From Shinisaurus crocodilurus (taxonomy: Eukaryota; Chordata; Lepidosauria; Squamata; Shinisauridae): a stretch of DNA of 64,000 nt. The position numbers were made by a program, and so were the translations under genes. The stretch covers positions 33,933,091 to 33,997,090 of the forward strand of contig CM037888.1 of NCBI GenBank assembly GCA_021292165.1. The letters are read 5' to 3'. The notes under the pieces are model-generated. The model did not search any database. It saw only the letters and a program-made list of their open reading frames with translations, and was not told where the DNA came from. Positions 59,861 to 64,000 of the stretch are shown in pieces. Each line of letters begins with the position of its first letter. The first letter of the stretch is position 1.

Positions 59861-59979
59861 CAGCCTTCTCCAACTTGGCAGATGTGTTGGACTACAGTTC
59901 CCAGCATCCCCAGCCAGCCTGTGGAATGCTGGGAGTTGTAGTCCAACATATCAGGAGGGCACCAGGTTGGAGAAGGTTG
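59861..59979. mobile_element. Older imperfect foldback MITE
   Basis: Ends CAGCCTTCTCCAACTTGG and CCAGGTTGGAGAAGGTTG, arms GGACTACAGTTCCCAGCATC and GGAATGCTGGGAGTTGTAGT. Clearly related to the young palindromic MITE but with diverged arms. Flanks GACTAGTG and CGCTAGCG partly agree. Confidence 0.75.
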
Positions 59980-60479
59980 CGCTAGCGCATCTGTCTGGAC
60001 AATCCCCTGGGCCTGTTTTTCTTGATCTCCCATTGGGAGGACTCGGTTTGCTTCTGCTCTGCTTGCCCTCCGTATCTGAGGTTAGGAAGGAACTCCCACA
60101 GGCCAGAGTTCAGGGTGTCTTGATATTTGGCTCGTCAGTCCAGTCCCAGGCTAAATTTCCCTGGTTCTCTTTCTAAGAGAACCTGCTTCAGGACGTTCTC
60201 ATGGGGCGAGAGTGGCTGATCCTGTTGCCGGGGGCTCCCTGCACTGCAACTAAGGTCGGGGCCAGGCCTAGTGAGCCACCTGGGGCTCTCTGCCTTCAGG
60301 CCTCCAAGCCTTCCTAAGGGAGTGCAGGATCGGGCCTTGGAATCGGTGTGGAGCATGAAGCCTCTGGATAGGTCAGGTATAAAAACCCAGGAGCCTGGCC
60401 CGTAGAGCGAGCCCCACCATTTGGCTGCTGTGCTTCTGGCTCCAGTGTTTCCATCTCACGCCACTCATCTCTGGGACGA

Positions 60480-60903
60480 CCGACCAGTGCCTCTCCAAAT
60501 TCCTTTTTGGAGAAGCTCTCAGGGGCCACGTTCCAGTGTTGGTCGGAGCCAAAGACAAAAGGGCTGGAGCCAAAAATATACCAAATACCAGCCTATTGTC
60601 GCTTCACGCTCTTACTGCCAGCCACTAAGCCTTAGGAGAGACATCTCAACCTTTTAGAACAGTGTTTGGCTGGGGCATGCTGGGAGTTGTAGGCCAAAAA
60701 CATCTGGGGACCCAAGGTTGGAGAACACTGTTTTAGAATGTGGCGGGGGGGGACGGGACATGCAAAGCCCAGGAAACCACCAAATGGTGAGTGTGTGGGG
60801 CCAGGGGAAGAGGGCATGGCCCTCTGGGGAGCCTTGGAGGGCCAGAGTCCAACCCCAGGAGAGCCAGAATTGGCCCCCGAGCCCGAGGTTCCCCACTCCT
60901 GCC
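60480..60903 (+). mobile_element. hAT-like element, right end GAGGTTCCCCACTCCTG
   Basis: Shares a body with 5223-5620 (AGAAGCTCTCAGGGGCCACG, CACTAAGCCTTAGGAGAGAC). The right end is the inverse of CAGGGGTGNGGAACC termini. MITE copy 15 is inserted inside. Confidence 0.55.
60660..60730. mobile_element. Palindromic MITE, 71 bp copy 15
   Basis: First 7 bp of the left terminus joined to 64 bp of right arm. Perfect duplication TTTTAGAA (60652-60659, 60731-60738). Confidence 0.9.
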
Positions 60904-61089
60904 CTAGAGAATTGAGTCTTGTCCAGTGATCCCAAAGGTTAGGGCGGGAGACCTCGGGCTCCTTTGTGTATCCTGGGGCATGAAGGAGGCTGAGAAGTGG
61001 ATTCATCATGGGCACAGGTGCTTGTTCCGGGCTCTTGACCACAGTGGGCAGCGCGTGGCGAGACTCTTGAATCAGAGTAGGAAGGGAGC

Positions 61090-61260
61090 TTGGTTGGACT
61101 CTCTAGGCAAACCCCCTGCTCAGTGCAGGAAGGAATCATGCATCTGCAGCATCCCTGATAGGTGGTTGTCCAGCCTCAGCTTAAATAGCTCCAGCCAAGA
61201 AGAACCCACCAGCTCCCAGGTCAGTCTGTACCACTGATGAACAGCTCAATCCATTAGATT
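61090..61260 (-). mobile_element. CR1 LINE 3' end, old
   Basis: The minus strand reads the CR1 3' region (GGAGCTATTTAAGCTGAGGC, GGACAACCACCTATCAGGGA, TGCACTGAGCAGGGGGTTTG). Adjacent 61260-61540 may be more of an old LINE. Confidence 0.6.
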
Positions 61261-61554
61261 AGGACAGACTAAGGCCATCTTGATACTTTTCACAAGTGCT
61301 GTTGTCAAGCCCGGTCTCCCCCATCCTGTACTTGTGCATTTGATTCTTTATACCGTGGCTCAACTTTAATCTCTGTTGAATTTCATCTTGTTCTGATTGT
61401 TTTTGATTCCATGGTGTTTTGCTGTCCTTGCCGTGTCAGCTTTGTGTCTTCTGCAGATTAGATAAGCATCTCCTCTACAAGTCATTTATAAAAACGTTGA
61501 ACAGCACAGGGCCTAAGACAACCGTGTGGCACTCTGCTCAAGACCCCCCCCCCT

Positions 61555-61700
61555 CATTATTTATTGCATTTATATACTCCCTTTCTGTAACCAGCCAAAG
61601 CAGTTTACAAGAATTCAGACAATAATAATTTAAAAAAACATCATAAAACATTTTAAACCTTAAAAACTATAGCAATTTAAAAAGCCAAATTGAAAAGATG
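61555..61700 (-). mobile_element. LINE 3'-tail remnant
   Basis: TATTTATTGCATTTATATAC, CAGCCAAAGCAGTTTACAAG and an A-rich body, read on the minus strand as the tail type of 24877. Confidence 0.5.
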
Positions 61701-61734
61701 TGTCTTGACTCCCCCCCTTCCTAAATGCAGAGAA

Positions 61735-61960
61735 CAGAAGAGCTATTCTGGATCAGACCAAGGGTCCATCTAGTCCCTACGCTGGCTGGGGCATGCTGGG
61801 AGTTGTAGGCCAAAAACATCTGGGGACCCAAGGTTGGAGAACACTGATCTAGTCCATCATTCTGTTCACACAGTAGCCAACCAGCTGCCCACAGGAAACC
61901 CACAAGCAGGACATGTTCCCACCCATCTTCCCCAGCAACTGGCGTACTTAGGCGTACTAC
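61735..61960 (+). repeat. Unclassified reptile interspersed repeat
   Basis: GGATCAGACCAAGGGTCCAT, CTAGTCC, then after the MITE CATTCTGTTCACACAGTAGC and CAACCAGCTGCCCACAGG. Same family as 4022-4182. Confidence 0.6.
61776..61846. mobile_element. Palindromic MITE, 71 bp copy 16
   Basis: Lacks the whole left arm: CC, loop TAC, then the complete right arm. The perfect duplication ATCTAGTC (61768-61775, 61847-61854) still abuts both ends. Confidence 0.9.
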
Positions 61961-62159
61961 CTCTGGTCCTGGAGGTAGCATAGAGCCATCGGGACTAGTA
62001 GCCATTGATATCCAGAGAGACCGGGGACAAGTTGCAACTCCCCAGGGAATGCATTCTAGAGCTTGGGAGCAACACAAGAGCAGGACCCGTCCTGTGTTCC
62101 TGACAAGTGGGCCTCTGCAACAAGGGTGTCTTCAAAAGGCCGCTCCAGCTGATCTTAGT

Positions 62160-62460
62160 AACCAAGCAGGTTCATACCAAAATAGGTGGACCCTCCGATA
62201 GCCAGGCCCTAGGCCATTTAGGGCTTCTAAAAACAACTGGCAACTCATGCAGGTCTTTCAGTATTGGAGCGATGTGATCACGATACCATGTGCCGGTTAG
62301 CAGGCTAGCTGCTGCATTTTGGACCAGTTGACGCTTCCAGTCACTCTTCAAGGGCAGCCTCACATGGAGCACATTGCAATAGTCTACCCATGATGTAACC
62401 AAGGCATCGATAACTGTGGCCAGATAGATCAACAGTTTTGATGTTGGTTCTTCCATTTTG
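62160..62460 (-). mobile_element. L2-type LINE reverse-transcriptase remnant
   Basis: The minus strand encodes VDYCNVLHVRLPLKSDWKRQ, LVQNAAASLLTGTWYRDHIA and PILKDLHELPVVFRSPK, the end of an L2-type reverse transcriptase. Short but readable. Confidence 0.8.
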
Positions 62461-62539
62461 AAATTGTGAAATACAGTTCTCTGATCAAAATATGCATACA
62501 AACCTGTATGTTTTGTATGCATACTTTTAAAAAATTGGT

Positions 62540-62700
62540 TTTAAATTTTTATAATGTTTTTATTGTTTATATTTTTAACTGTATTTTATTGTGTGTGTTT
62601 TTAATGGATTGTTGTACACTGCCCAGAGAGCTTCGGCTATTGGGCAGTATAGAAAATGAATGAATGAATGAATGAATGAATAAATAAATAAATACATTAG
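62540..62700 (+). mobile_element. LINE 3' tail with (TGAA)n(TAAA)n
   Basis: GTACACTGCCCAGAGAGCTT, CGGCTATTGGGCAGTATAGA and a tetranucleotide tail. Opposite orientation to the remnant at 62160. Confidence 0.6.
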
Positions 62701-63681
62701 GCGAAATAGTATACAAAAATACATACAATAGGGTAAAGTGCTTGCCAAAAAAAAAATGTATATGGATTTTAGTGCAGACTTTAAAAGAAGCATTCACATA
62801 CTGATGCAGAAATGGGAAGGGACAAATATATGCTTGAAAAAAGTGAGAATGTTATAGAAAGCAAAACAGACAAATCTGTCCCTAACAGTATTGTTGTCCA
62901 GCCTTTGATTATGTTTTCTCCCGGGTGGTCGTCTAGGATGCTAGACTGCAGATATGTGAGGAATGGGAAGCTGTTGTGGTAGACCAGTGTGTGATGAGAT
63001 TGCAAGCTACTTATGAGCCCCGAGCCTCCCTCCTGGGGGTAGCTGAGAGCAATTTCTAATGAGCTCATGGTAGAAACTGAGCTCCTTGCCAAAGCATCAA
63101 GACCTCATTTGCTCCCACGTGGAGGCTCTGCCTCCTGGTTCCTATTTTGCATCCCTGTGTCTTTGCCAACCAAGCAGGGCCTGAGAAAGCAGAAGGTTAA
63201 TCCGAGGTCATTCCTCTTGGCACGTAAATGATTAGTGAACCACCCCACCCACCCCCGAGTTGGGGTGGGGGGGCTGGCGGCTTCACCTGCTTTAGTGCCT
63301 GAGATAATGGCCTGAGACTCTCAGTGGAAATTCACTCTTGCGCTTCAGGGGTGGATGACCTTGTCAGCTGGTGGTCTGGTTATATTTCCATTGCAGACCT
63401 TTACCTTGGAGGCTGGGATAGGGGGAGGAGGGTCTTTGCAAACTCAGAAGGAAAAGGGTTGCTCAGGCATGAAGTGTGGCATTTCTGTTGTTTCTTTGAC
63501 GAGAGGCTTACTCGGTTTTACAACAGCCGTGTTCCCAAGCCATCATGGCTGTTGGTGTGGTGTTAGGAGACACACGGCCTTCTCTCTTGGGTATAGGGAG
63601 TTGCTTGGCCCTTCACATAGAAAATAAAAACTGGACTACAGTTGTTTTCCAGGGCTTTAGGAATTTCTTCTGAGATCCAGC
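62701..63681. other. Non-coding sequence, nothing recognised
   Basis: No exon or repeat recognised. Confidence 0.45.
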
Positions 63682-63790
63682 CAGTGTGCCGGAGTGCCAG
63701 TGTAGTAGATTTTGAGCTGGATTCAAATCCTTGCTGAAGGTCTCTAATTCCTATCTATAAAATGGCATCATTGTGACCCCAAGTTGATGT
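63682..63790 (+). mobile_element. Degenerate tRNA-derived SINE fragment
   Basis: GCCAGTGTAGTAGATTTTGA, GCTGGATTCAAATCC and AAAATGGCATCATTG recall the 5' part and core of a tRNA SINE, strongly decayed. Confidence 0.35.
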
Positions 63791-64000
63791 AAGAGTGTGC
63801 CAGATAGATAAGATCTGTACAGTACGGGTGCAATCCTGCCGGGATGCCCGTAACTCGGAGGCTTACAGGCCTCCTATGCAGCGCAGGAGGAACAGCAGAG
63901 GTGATCTTCACCTCCCCATCCTCCCGCCCTGCATTTTTTCTAGACAGGCTTTTTGCCCGTCTAGCTGGGGCGTTTTTTTTGGGGGGGGGAGGCAGCTGGG

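Noticed and set aside
1..64000. CRISPR array or prokaryotic operon
   Set aside because: The repeats are palindromic MITEs with target duplications and irregular spacing, and the coding units are spliced vertebrate exons.

Overview
The window is vertebrate nuclear DNA, most likely from a squamate reptile (a lizard). The evidence is short conserved exons with GT-AG introns, abundant CR1 and L2 LINE remnants, tRNA-derived SINEs of the lizard type, 5S-rRNA-derived SINEs and very many hAT-type miniature elements. I cannot name the species.

One protein-coding gene is supported: the metalloprotease gene ADAMTS7 on the + strand. I find 20 coding exons between 1584 and 48602. In order they encode the furin site, the metalloprotease domain (zinc motif split over two exons), the disintegrin-like domain, TSR1, the Cys-rich and spacer domains, TSR2-4, a long mucin exon and TSR5-8. 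The signal peptide and most of the propeptide lie upstream of base 1. The C-terminal PLAC exon was not found in the 15.4 kb after 48602. By comparison with the human gene these would be exons 4-23 of 24 (inference from protein comparison and phase). All 20 exons keep usable splice sites and compatible phases, but three places carry one-base length anomalies: the acceptor of the third exon (about 4291-4295), the Cys-rich exon (about 16655-16662) and the mucin exon (about 41450-41600). They may be assembly errors, a shifted acceptor, or early decay of this copy.

Everything else is intron or downstream sequence full of mobile elements. Layout: 1-1583, intron with an L2 tail and two palindromic MITEs; 1584-9942, metalloprotease and disintegrin exons; 10-13 kb, an 817 bp hAT element, a 370 bp foldback and an L2 remnant; 13.3-20.1 kb, TSR1 to spacer exons; 20-37.7 kb, two large introns with long inverted repeats; 37.7-48.6 kb, TSR2-8 and mucin exons, including a 783 bp inverted duplication flanking one exon; 48.6-64 kb, non-coding DNA with a 1.2 kb TIR element, a CR1 copy, a hairpin-rich element and more MITEs.

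The most striking signal is a young palindromic MITE family: 16 copies in 64 kb, about 135 bp, arms of about 66 bp around a 0-4 base loop, and mostly 8-bp target duplications. Subfamily mutations occur in both arms at once, four copies are exactly 71 bp although different parts are missing, and one copy has its palindrome extended into the flanks. This suggests inverted duplication through a hairpin intermediate as the way these elements are regenerated. A second group of elements ending in a GGTTCGCAC-type terminus is built from long or multiple hairpins.
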